Source: Candidatus Eiseniibacteriota bacterium | GTDB lineage: Bacteria; Eisenbacteria; RBG-16-71-46; CAIMUX01; WJJG01 | Direction of reading: 5' to 3' | Length of the DNA: 13,439 nucleotides | Assembly (NCBI GenBank): GCA_016867695.1 | Contig: VGIY01000042.1 | Location: forward strand, 1-13,439 | Shown: in pieces, positions 1-5,505 of the stretch | Numbering within the stretch: position 1 is the stretch's first letter | Layout of the letters: each line of letters opens with the position of its first letter | Made by a program: the position numbers and the translations under genes | The notes under the pieces: generated by a model | What the model saw: the letters and a program-made list of their open reading frames with translations, nothing else | What the model was told of the DNA's origin: nothing | The model's database searches: none

Positions 1-3000
1 CCTCGGTGTGGTCCTCGATGCCGACCGTCGCGTACATGCGCTGGTAGTCGTCGTTTACGATCTGCTTGTACTGGAAGAGGATCTCCCCGTCGCCCGTCGG
101 CGTGGCGTAGTGCGCCGGGTCGTGGATGATCAACTGGAAAGTCTGGAAGTCGTCGGTGCTCGACTCCCAGTTCTGCAGCCGGCTCCACTGGACGACGAAA
201 CGGTTGCGCCGCGCGTCGTGATAGGCGCAGACGCCGTCGCTGCCGGCGATCGTCGGGTCGAGGTTGTCCCAGAAGGGCGCGACCAGACAGGACCCGCCCC
301 ACTTGTCGGGCATGTTCCAGTTGCGGATGTCGTACCAGTCGGCCAGGTCGAAGGAGATCCAGCCGTTGTCGCTGACGCGGACGGCGCCGTACTCCCGGCC
401 GTAGTATGTGAATGTGAAGGGCAGAGAGACGACCGTGGACCGGTTGTCGCCGATGGCCGTCAGCTTCGTGCCCAAACCGCCGTAGAGCGGAGAGCACTCG
501 ACCCAGTCGTAGGCGGGCGCCTGGCCCGGGTAGTCGATGTCGGCGCTGTCGTAGGCGTAGTAGCCGTAGGCGTCCGGTCCGGTGGGGGCGGAGAAGTCGA
601 CCGCGCCGACGACCAGGTTGAGCCCCAGCGTCGACAGCGGGCCGCCGCTGCCCTGCAGCGTGAGCCGCAGCGGAATCACCGTGCCCACCCCCGTCGCCGG
701 CGGAATGCGCACGCGAAAGGGGTTGACCCCGTTCGTCCCGGAGGAGCCCGGGGCGATCTCCCCGAACGCGCCGTCGCCGTCGAGGATGACGATCATCTCC
801 GGGTCCACCGCCGCGAGCGCGGCGGACATGCCGCCGCCGGCGACGGCCCCGTCGTTGCGCAGCGTCAGCGTGAGCTGGAACTCCTCGCCCGGGTCGAAGC
901 GCCCGTCCCCGCCGTCGTCCATGCCCGTGCAGGCGAACGCCGGCGCGGACACGGTCAGCCAAGCCTCGGTCGGCGTGCGCGCCGCCCCCTGGATCGTGGG
1001 GGTCATCACCAGGCGCACGCGCGCGCCGTTCTCCATCCCCGGGTCGACGCGCAGGCGCACCGCCGAGAGGGCCGCGCCGGTCTCGCCCGGAGCCAGCGCG
1101 CCGAAGCTCGTCTCCGCGGTCAGCACTTGCACACCCGCGGGCGCCTCGATCCGCGCCGTCGCCGAGGCGACGGCCGCCGTGCCGCTGTTGCGGGCGCTGA
1201 GCAGCAGATCGGTTGCCGCGCCGGCGACGAGGAAGCCGCCCGCGGGCGCCGCCCCGGCGCAGGTCAGCGCCAGCGCCTCCGCCGCCGCGCCGATCTGGCG
1301 CTCGAGCGGGTGGAGATTGACGCCCGTCACGGTCAAGAGGACCGGGCCGGCCGACTGCAGCGCCAGCGGAACCTCGGCGCGGCCCGATTCGCCCGTGACG
1401 GCGTAGCCGACGAGCGCCCCGCCCTGCGTCACGGCGAGCCGCGCTCCGGCCACCGGCTCGCCCGTGCGCGCGTCCTGCACGCCGAGCGAGAGGAAGTTTG
1501 CGCCGGCGGGCAGGCTGGAGGGCAGGTCGGCCAGCGCCAGCGGGCGCGGCGGCGCGCTCCAGAGCTCCAGGCTGGGATCGCCGAGGATGCTGTAGGTGTG
1601 GTGGTAGTACTCGACCGACTCCTTCGGGTCCTCGAAGGCGTCGGTCATGTGGATCTCGGTCGGGAAGTGCGCCAGCAGCGACACCTTGGCCGCGCCGACG
1701 ATCGCGCCGAAGTGGCGCAGGCCCCGGTGGCAGATCGCCTCGAAGACGCCCATGGCCATGCGGTCGTTCCAGCGGGAGTGCGACCAGTGCTCGGGCGTGC
1801 CGACGAAGGCCACCGCGCCCTTCGGCTCCGACGCCGTCCCCGCCTTGAGCCAGGCCTCGCCCATGCAGTCCTCGAAGACGTTGCCGAAGTTGCCCGTGTG
1901 GCAGACGAGGCTGAAGACCACCGGCAGCTTCCAGCCGTTGTCCAGGCTGGGGATGTCGCCCGCCTCGAAGAGCGGCGGCTCCCAACCGCCGTCGCCGCGC
2001 GCCCAGCCGCGGTAGCTGACCAGGGTGACGCCGCGGTTGATCGCCGCGCGGATCGGGATGCGCCCGGTCCACCAGGGGTGCGACGGCGAGCTTGAGTAAT
2101 AGACGCTGTCGGTCCGCGTGTAGCCGACGGCGCGCAGCTCCTGGCCGATCCAGCGGCTCAGCGGCACCGGCGTCGTCGAGCCGTAGTTGCCCGCCGCGAG
2201 CAGCGCCTGGGAGAACCAGGCCGTGCCGCCGGTCGTGTCGGGCGCGCTCTCGTAGCCCACCGTCTTGGCCACCTGGACGGCGACCTCGCTGGGCAGCTTC
2301 GCCGAGAAGCGGCCGACGAAGATGTCGGCGAGGAAGTCGTCGCCGTCGAGCAGCGCGTAGGTGTGGTCGGCGACGTTGCCGCCGACCATCCAGGTCGGGA
2401 CGCGGTCGATGTCGCCGACGAGGAGCAGGTAGAGGGGCGGGTTCTCCCAGGTGTCGTAGGCGTTCTGCATGAAGGCGTGGATGGACTGCGGGGTCGTCCC
2501 CGTCTGGTCGGTCGTGAAGAGGCGTGCGTCGAAGCCGCTGCGGCGCTTCCAGTCGATCAGGTCGGTCAGGGCTGCGGCGAACTCGGGCGCGCTGACGACG
2601 ACATAGCAGCCCTGGCCGAGCGTGGGGCGGCCGTCGGGGAGCCGCGGGGCGCTCATCAGCGCGGCCAGCTCTTCCGGGGCGATCACCCGGGGGACCTCGG
2701 CAGGGGCCCCGGGGGAGGGCCCGCCCGTGGTCGAGAGGGCGAGCTCGAGCGGCGCGGCGAGCCCGGCGGCTCGACGCGGCGCGCCGGTCTCGGCCGCGGC
2801 GGCGAGGGCGCCGGGATCGAGGTCGAGCAGGGCGACGGGGCGGCCGCGCATGCGCATCACGCCCCGCACGCCGCCCGCCCCCTCCGGCAGCGGGCGCGGG
2901 TGCTCTTCCCCGGCGACGCGCAGACCCGTCACGGCGATCGACTCGGTGCCGTAGGGCAGGAGCAGGAGTCGAGCCTCGCCCCCGGCCGGGGCTCCCGGCG

Positions 3001-3160
3001 ACGGCGCATCGAGGGCCAGCGTCCAGGCGCGCGCCTGCGGGGCGCGCGCGGGCGCCGCGGGCTCGGCGGCCCCGGCGACGGAGCCGGAAGGGGTCATCGA
3101 AAGGGCGAGGAGCAGGCCGGCCGCGAGGAGGCGGGCCTTGCGAGCAGGCGAAGCGGGCAT
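1..3160 (-). CDS. C25 (gingipain-like) family secreted protein, 3' end beyond left edge
   Basis: Open reading frame without a stop from ATG at 3160 to the window edge, 1053 codons visible. Residues 1-32 look like a Sec signal peptide (basic start, then a Leu/Ala core, AGA-A cleavage region). A poorly conserved N-terminal part follows. The C25 domain runs about 184-530, from GCYVVV through VGD (start of the catalytic fold), DIFVGR and VCHTGNF to the closing GDPSLELW. Cys420 in VCHTGNF fits the gingipain nucleophile. The expected catalytic His position, 34 residues earlier, is Trp386 in YRGWA. Ig-like beta domains follow, then from about 865 a DAYGYY/NGW domain matching the paralogue at 5506-9276. 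By that comparison roughly 140-150 residues, including a C-terminal sorting domain, lie off the left edge. The start is supported by the signal peptide; the upstream GGGGGA is a weak ribosome site. Family assignment is firm; peptidase activity is doubtful. Confidence 0.88.
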   Translation of the reverse strand, partial: MPASPARKARLLAAGLLLALSMTPSGSVAGAAEPAAPARAPQARAWTLALDAPSPGAPAGGEARLLLLPYGTESIAVTGLRVAGEEHPRPLPEGAGGVRGVMRMRGRPVALLDLDPGALAAAAETGAPRRAAGLAAPLELALSTTGGPSPGAPAEVPRVIAPEELAALMSAPRLPDGRPTLGQGCYVVVSAPEFAAALTDLIDWKRRSGFDARLFTTDQTGTTPQSIHAFMQNAYDTWENPPLYLLLVGDIDRVPTWMVGGNVADHTYALLDGDDFLADIFVGRFSAKLPSEVAVQVAKTVGYESAPDTTGGTAWFSQALLAAGNYGSTTPVPLSRWIGQELRAVGYTRTDSVYYSSSPSHPWWTGRIPIRAAINRGVTLVSYRGWARGDGGWEPPLFEAGDIPSLDNGWKLPVVFSLVCHTGNFGNVFEDCMGEAWLKAGTASEPKGAVAFVGTPEHWSHSRWNDRMAMGVFEAICHRGLRHFGAIVGAAKVSLLAHFPTEIHMTDAFEDPKESVEYYHHTYSILGDPSLELWSAPPRPLALADLPSSLPAGANFLSLGVQDARTGEPVAGARLAVTQGGALVGYAVTGESGRAEVPLALQSAGPVLLTVTGVNLHPLERQIGAAAEALALTCAGAAPAGGFLVAGAATDLLLSARNSGTAAVASATARIEAPAGVQVLTAETSFGALAPGETGAALSAVRLRVDPGMENGARVRLVMTPTIQGAARTPTEAWLTVSAPAFACTGMDDGGDGRFDPGEEFQLTLTLRNDGAVAGGGMSAALAAVDPEMIVILDGDGAFGEIAPGSSGTNGVNPFRVRIPPATGVGTVIPLRLTLQGSGGPLSTLGLNLVVGAVDFSAPTGPDAYGYYAYDSADIDYPGQAPAYDWVECSPLYGGLGTKLTAIGDNRSTVVSLPFTFTYYGREYGAVRVSDNGWISFDLADWYDIRNWNMPDKWGGSCLVAPFWDNLDPTIAGSDGVCAYHDARRNRFVVQWSRLQNWESSTDDFQTFQLIIHDPAHYATPTGDGEILFQYKQIVNDDYQRMYATVGIEDHTE

Positions 3161-3196
3161 GGTCTTCCCCCGAGAGGTCCGGTCGTTGCGGCCCCG

Positions 3197-3239
3197 GGCG
3201 GCCGCGGGAAACCCGGACCGGGGGCGGCGCGCGGCCGCC
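3197..3239 (-). repeat. 10-bp inverted repeat in the leader of the left C25 gene
   Basis: GGCGGCCGCG at 3197-3206 is the exact reverse complement of CGCGGCCGCC at 3230-3239, with a 23-base spacer. If the promoter at 3269 is real, this would form a stem in the 5' leader, ending 36 bases before the start codon. In such G+C-rich DNA a 10-bp match can arise by chance, so a regulatory role is only a possibility. Confidence 0.35.
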
Positions 3240-3268
3240 GGGCCCGGGCCGGAGCGATCAGGGCCGGC

Positions 3269-3298
3269 ATTCTAGCACGCGGCGCGGCGCGGAGACGA
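3269..3298 (-). promoter_or_regulatory. Candidate extended -10 promoter for the left C25 gene
   Basis: On the minus strand TAGAAT (3274-3269) matches the -10 consensus at five of six bases and is preceded by TGC, giving an extended -10. The best -35 at 18-base spacing is TCGTCT (3298-3293), three of six. The motif closely resembles the TGCTATAAT upstream of the beta-helix gene. It predicts a leader of about 100 bases before the start at 3160. Confidence 0.4.
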
Positions 3299-3336
3299 GA
3301 GGATCCGGGAGCGAGCGGTGTCGGCCGGAAACGCAG

Positions 3337-3369
3337 CCGGGGTGCCATCCCTCGAGGATGGCACCCCGG
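3337..3369 (-). terminator. Perfect 14-bp hairpin, probable terminator of the beta-helix gene
   Basis: CCGGGGTGCCATCC (3337-3350) and GGATGGCACCCCGG (3356-3369) are exact reverse complements around the loop CTCGA. It lies about 115 bases past the beta-helix stop codon and upstream of the candidate promoter of the next gene, the expected place for a terminator. There is no clear T tract; on the minus strand it is followed by CTGCGTTTCC with only a short T run. It could instead be a repetitive extragenic palindrome or an RNA-stabilising structure. Confidence 0.5.
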
Positions 3370-3382
3370 ATCGATCGCGGAG

Positions 3383-3408
3383 TTCCGGGGCGGGCCCGCT
3401 CCCCGGAA
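3383..3408 (-). repeat. 8-bp inverted repeat around a palindromic core, downstream of the beta-helix gene
   Basis: TTCCGGGG (3383-3390) pairs with CCCCGGAA (3401-3408), and the bases between hold the palindrome GCGGGCCCGC (3390-3399). It is the first of two strong hairpins met by transcription leaving the beta-helix gene, 77 bases after its stop. No T tract follows. It may act with the 3337-3369 hairpin in termination or 3' end protection. Confidence 0.4.
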
Positions 3409-3484
3409 AGCCCTGCGAGCCGCTCCCCGCTCCGGCGAAGGCCCCTCCGGGCGCGGGCGGCGAATCCGCCGACCCGCCGGCCGC

Positions 3485-5146
3485 CTAGTCGAGCATCAGC
3501 AGGCGCATCCCTTCCGCGGCGCCGCCCGCTCGCAGGCGGTAGAAGTAGACGCCGCTCGCCGCGCGGGCGCCGTCGCCGCGCGTGCCGTCCCAGCCGACGC
3601 GGTGCTCTCCGGCCCCCAGGGGCCCGTCGTGGAGGAGCGCCACGCGCCGGCCGGAGGGATCGAAGATCTCCAGGCGCGCGTGCGCGGCCTGCGGCAGCCG
3701 GAACGAGATCTCCGTGCCGCGGGCGAAGGGGTTGGGCGCGTTGCCCAGCCAGAGCGTCCCGTCGCGCGAGGGCGTCCCGTCCACGGAGGCCTCGCACCCC
3801 TCGGAGCGCGCGCCGATCAGCGCCCCGCCGCAGGCGCCCGCCCCGTCGGGGTGGTTGCCGGGAGCGCAGGGCGAGGAGAGCTCGAGGTGGAAGTTGCCCT
3901 CGGCGGCGTTGCAGAAGAGCGGGTCGAGCGAGAAGTTGCCCGTCCCGACGCCGCAGACGGCGTCGCCGCCGGCGTTGCCCCACACATTCGAGCAGCTGAC
4001 GTCGACGAGCGACGGGTTCATCGTGCAGTCCACGCCGAGGCCCGCCGTGGCGCCGGAGAGGATCGAGTGGGTGACCGCGATGGCGTTGTACTCCTCCAGC
4101 GGCTCGCAGCCCAGGTTGCCCGCCTGCCCGAAGGTGCCGCCGACGCCGTTTCCGTGCAGCGTGCAGTTCTCCATGATCAGGTTCGCGAACTGGACGTGCA
4201 CGCCGCCGCCGTCGCTCCACTCGCCGGTCGTCGTGTTGCCGGCGATCACACAGCGCCGCAGCGTCGGCGTGGCGAACGAGGAGATGCTCACGCCGCCGCC
4301 GCGGCCCTCGTCGCCGTCGCAACGGTTGCGCAGGATCTGGCAGTCCTCGAGCAGGCCGAAGGTCGCGTCCCCGACGAAGAAGATGCCGCCGCCGCTGCCG
4401 CCCGAAGTGTTGTCGTTGATCACGCAGAAGCGCAGCGTGGGATTGCCGCCCAGCACGCCGATGCCGCCGCCGGCCACCCCGGCGGCGCCGGTGGCCATGT
4501 TGCCGACGATGCGGCAGTGCTCCATCGTCACGTCGCCGCGCAGCAGCACGCCGCCGGTGGTCGGGCCCTGGTTGCCGATGATGTCGCAGTCGTAGAGGTA
4601 GGCCGTGCAGCCCGTCTCGACGTCGAGCCCGGCGCCCGCCTTGCCCTCGTTTTCGACCATCATGCAGTGGCGCAGCGAGAGGTCCGAGCCGTCGACGATG
4701 GCGATCGCGCCGTAGAGGTTCTCGGTGAACTCGACCCGGGCGACCTCGGCCTGGCCGGTGCGCAGGAAGAGCCCGGTGCCGTAGCCATCGGAGTAGGCGT
4801 TGCGGATGGTCAGGTCGGTGATGACGCACCCGGTCACCTGGAAGCCGTGGATCCCGCGGCCGACCGCGCCGGCGTCGATGATCGTGACGCCCATCCCGGC
4901 GCCGCGCAGCGTGATGTCCGATTTCAGGACCACGCAGCAGAGGGTCTCATCGCCCCCGCCGGCGGGATGGGTCGGGTCGGAGTAGACCCCGGCGTCGATC
5001 TGGATCTCGTCGCCCGGCTGGGCCGCGTCGACCGCCGCCTGGATCGTCGAGTACTGCTGGGGGACATACAGGATGCCGGCCCAGGCCGCGGGCGCCAGGA
5101 GCGCCAGGCCGGCCAGGGACAGCGCAACTCCCCTAGAGATCGTCAT
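3485..5146 (-). CDS. Secreted right-handed parallel beta-helix protein with C-terminal FlgD/Ig-like sorting-type domain
   Basis: 553 residues. The start at 5146 is fixed by a near-perfect ribosome site (AAGGAGGA, 5-base spacer) and by the signal peptide directly behind it, ending AWA-G24; the frame stays open upstream to 5491 but that extension is implausible. ILYVPQQYSTIQAAVDAAQ (25-43) and GDEIQIDAGVY are the usual opening of secreted pectin-lyase-like beta-helices. The helix spans about 25-400, with seven coils carrying Cys-x4-Asn (C161, C187, C211, C241, C269, C299, C328). A Cys-rich section (DPLFC, SSPC, ACGGALIGA, GC451) precedes the terminal domain at 466-553: NAPNPF, LEIFDPSGRRV, HRVGWDG, SGVYFYRL. 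Such domains are used in FCB bacteria for type IX-like export or surface anchoring. No catalytic residues are recognised, so the ligand or substrate is unknown; adhesion or polysaccharide binding are both possible. Confidence 0.9.
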   Translation of the reverse strand: MTISRGVALSLAGLALLAPAAWAGILYVPQQYSTIQAAVDAAQPGDEIQIDAGVYSDPTHPAGGGDETLCCVVLKSDITLRGAGMGVTIIDAGAVGRGIHGFQVTGCVITDLTIRNAYSDGYGTGLFLRTGQAEVARVEFTENLYGAIAIVDGSDLSLRHCMMVENEGKAGAGLDVETGCTAYLYDCDIIGNQGPTTGGVLLRGDVTMEHCRIVGNMATGAAGVAGGGIGVLGGNPTLRFCVINDNTSGGSGGGIFFVGDATFGLLEDCQILRNRCDGDEGRGGGVSISSFATPTLRRCVIAGNTTTGEWSDGGGVHVQFANLIMENCTLHGNGVGGTFGQAGNLGCEPLEEYNAIAVTHSILSGATAGLGVDCTMNPSLVDVSCSNVWGNAGGDAVCGVGTGNFSLDPLFCNAAEGNFHLELSSPCAPGNHPDGAGACGGALIGARSEGCEASVDGTPSRDGTLWLGNAPNPFARGTEISFRLPQAAHARLEIFDPSGRRVALLHDGPLGAGEHRVGWDGTRGDGARAASGVYFYRLRAGGAAEGMRLLMLD

Positions 5147-5151
5147 CTGCG

Positions 5152-5159
5152 TCCTCCTT
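5152..5159 (-). promoter_or_regulatory. Ribosome binding site fixing the beta-helix start
   Basis: AAGGAGGA on the minus strand, five bases before ATG at 5146. It is the strongest ribosome site in the window and decides against the longer in-frame extension to 5491. Confidence 0.85.
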
Positions 5160-5191
5160 GCTGTCTGCCGTATGACGCGCGTTCCGGGACG

Positions 5192-5220
5192 ATTATAGCA
5201 CATCCGACCGGGCGGGACAG
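5192..5220 (-). promoter_or_regulatory. Extended -10 promoter of the beta-helix gene
   Basis: On the minus strand TATAAT (5197-5192) is a perfect -10 and is preceded by TGC, giving TGnTATAAT. At 17-base spacing the -35 position is CTGTCC (5220-5215), only three of six, which is tolerable with an extended -10. It predicts a leader of roughly 40 bases before the start at 5146. A perfect TATAAT is rare in such G+C-rich sequence, which adds weight. Confidence 0.6.
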
Positions 5221-5229
5221 CAGCCCCCG

Positions 5230-5316
5230 GGTTGCGCTGCCCCGCGGATGCGCCGCGCGACGGCATGTCCGTTGCCGGGGCCCGGCGTCCCGGTTGCGCT
5301 GCCCCGCGGATGCGCC
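5230..5316. repeat. Two identical 25-base direct repeats in the divergent promoter region
   Basis: The 25 bases at 5230-5254 recur exactly at 5292-5316, 62 bases start to start; both begin GGTTGCGCTG and end GGATGCGCC. The sequence between them is not repeated. They lie upstream of the TATAAT of the leftward gene and of the start of the rightward gene, so binding sites for a shared regulator are possible; remnants of a local duplication are the alternative. Confidence 0.8.
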
Positions 5317-5452
5317 CGTCCCGGCAGCGGGAGCTTGCCCGGCCCGCACGGGCGCGCGCTTCCCGCCACGGGCTGGCATCTCCCGGCGCGGCAGCGCGTT
5401 GGCTGTCCCGAGCCATTCGACTGGCTCCTTTCCTCTCGGTGGCCGGCGGGTT

Positions 5453-5458
5453 TATCAT
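5453..5458 (+). promoter_or_regulatory. Weak -10-like element for the right C25 gene
   Basis: TATCAT in an AT-rich island (TTTATCATTG) 47 bases before ATG 5506, five of six to the -10 consensus. The spaced -35 position is not convincing (TTTCCT at best) and there is no TG extension. It is a candidate because of its place and because AT-rich islands are rare in this DNA. Confidence 0.3.
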
Positions 5459-5494
5459 TGGAGAAGAATCGTCTGGCTCTTCAAACGCCAACCG

Positions 5495-5499
5495 CAGAG
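5495..5499 (+). promoter_or_regulatory. Ribosome binding site fixing the right C25 start
   Basis: AGAGG within CAGAGGTGATC, six bases before ATG 5506. The run AGAGGTGAT is one base from a perfect anti-16S match. It favours 5506 over the in-frame upstream ATG at 5248, whose extra 86 residues run through the promoter region and bury the signal peptide. Confidence 0.8.
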
Positions 5500-5505
5500 G
5501 TGATC

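Larger units (their letters stand above)
3161..3484. other. 324-base gap between the beta-helix gene and the left C25 gene
   Basis: No credible gene is seen here; the overlapping frames are low-complexity Arg/Pro/Ala shadows. Reading leftward from the beta-helix stop it holds a hairpin (3383-3408), a second perfect hairpin (3337-3369), a candidate promoter (-10 at 3269-3274) and a G+C-rich leader of about 100 bases with an inverted repeat (3197-3239). The layout suggests that transcription of the beta-helix gene ends here and that the left C25 gene has its own promoter. Confidence 0.6.
5147..5505. other. 359-base divergent promoter region between the beta-helix and right C25 genes
   Basis: No gene is supported here; the frames crossing it are unterminated extensions of its neighbours or shadows. 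It holds the ribosome site and a good extended -10 of the leftward gene, a pair of identical 25-base direct repeats (5230-5254 and 5292-5316), a weak AT-rich -10-like element for the rightward gene (5453-5458) and its ribosome site. Its central position makes it the likely control point for both surface-protein genes. Confidence 0.65.

Noticed and set aside
8..2095. 695-codon plus-strand frame opposite the left C25 gene
   Set aside because: It is the reverse of the C25 coding frame; the minus-strand protein has YRGW, the active-site Cys motif and Ig-like domains.
5214..5409. GGGACAG (5214-5220) and CTGTCCC (5403-5409) as an inverted repeat bounding the divergent region
   Set aside because: Seven bases over nearly 200 positions is expected by chance in this composition.
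2363..5503. Open frame of more than 1000 codons on the plus strand across the beta-helix gene and its flanks
   Set aside because: It is the shadow of minus-strand genes in very G+C-rich DNA: Arg/Ala/Gly/Val-rich, no domain pattern, no ribosome site, and it crosses the promoter region.
5248..5505. Upstream in-frame start of the right C25 gene at 5248
   Set aside because: It would add 86 residues before a normal signal peptide and lie across repeats and promoters; ATG 5506 has a good ribosome site.
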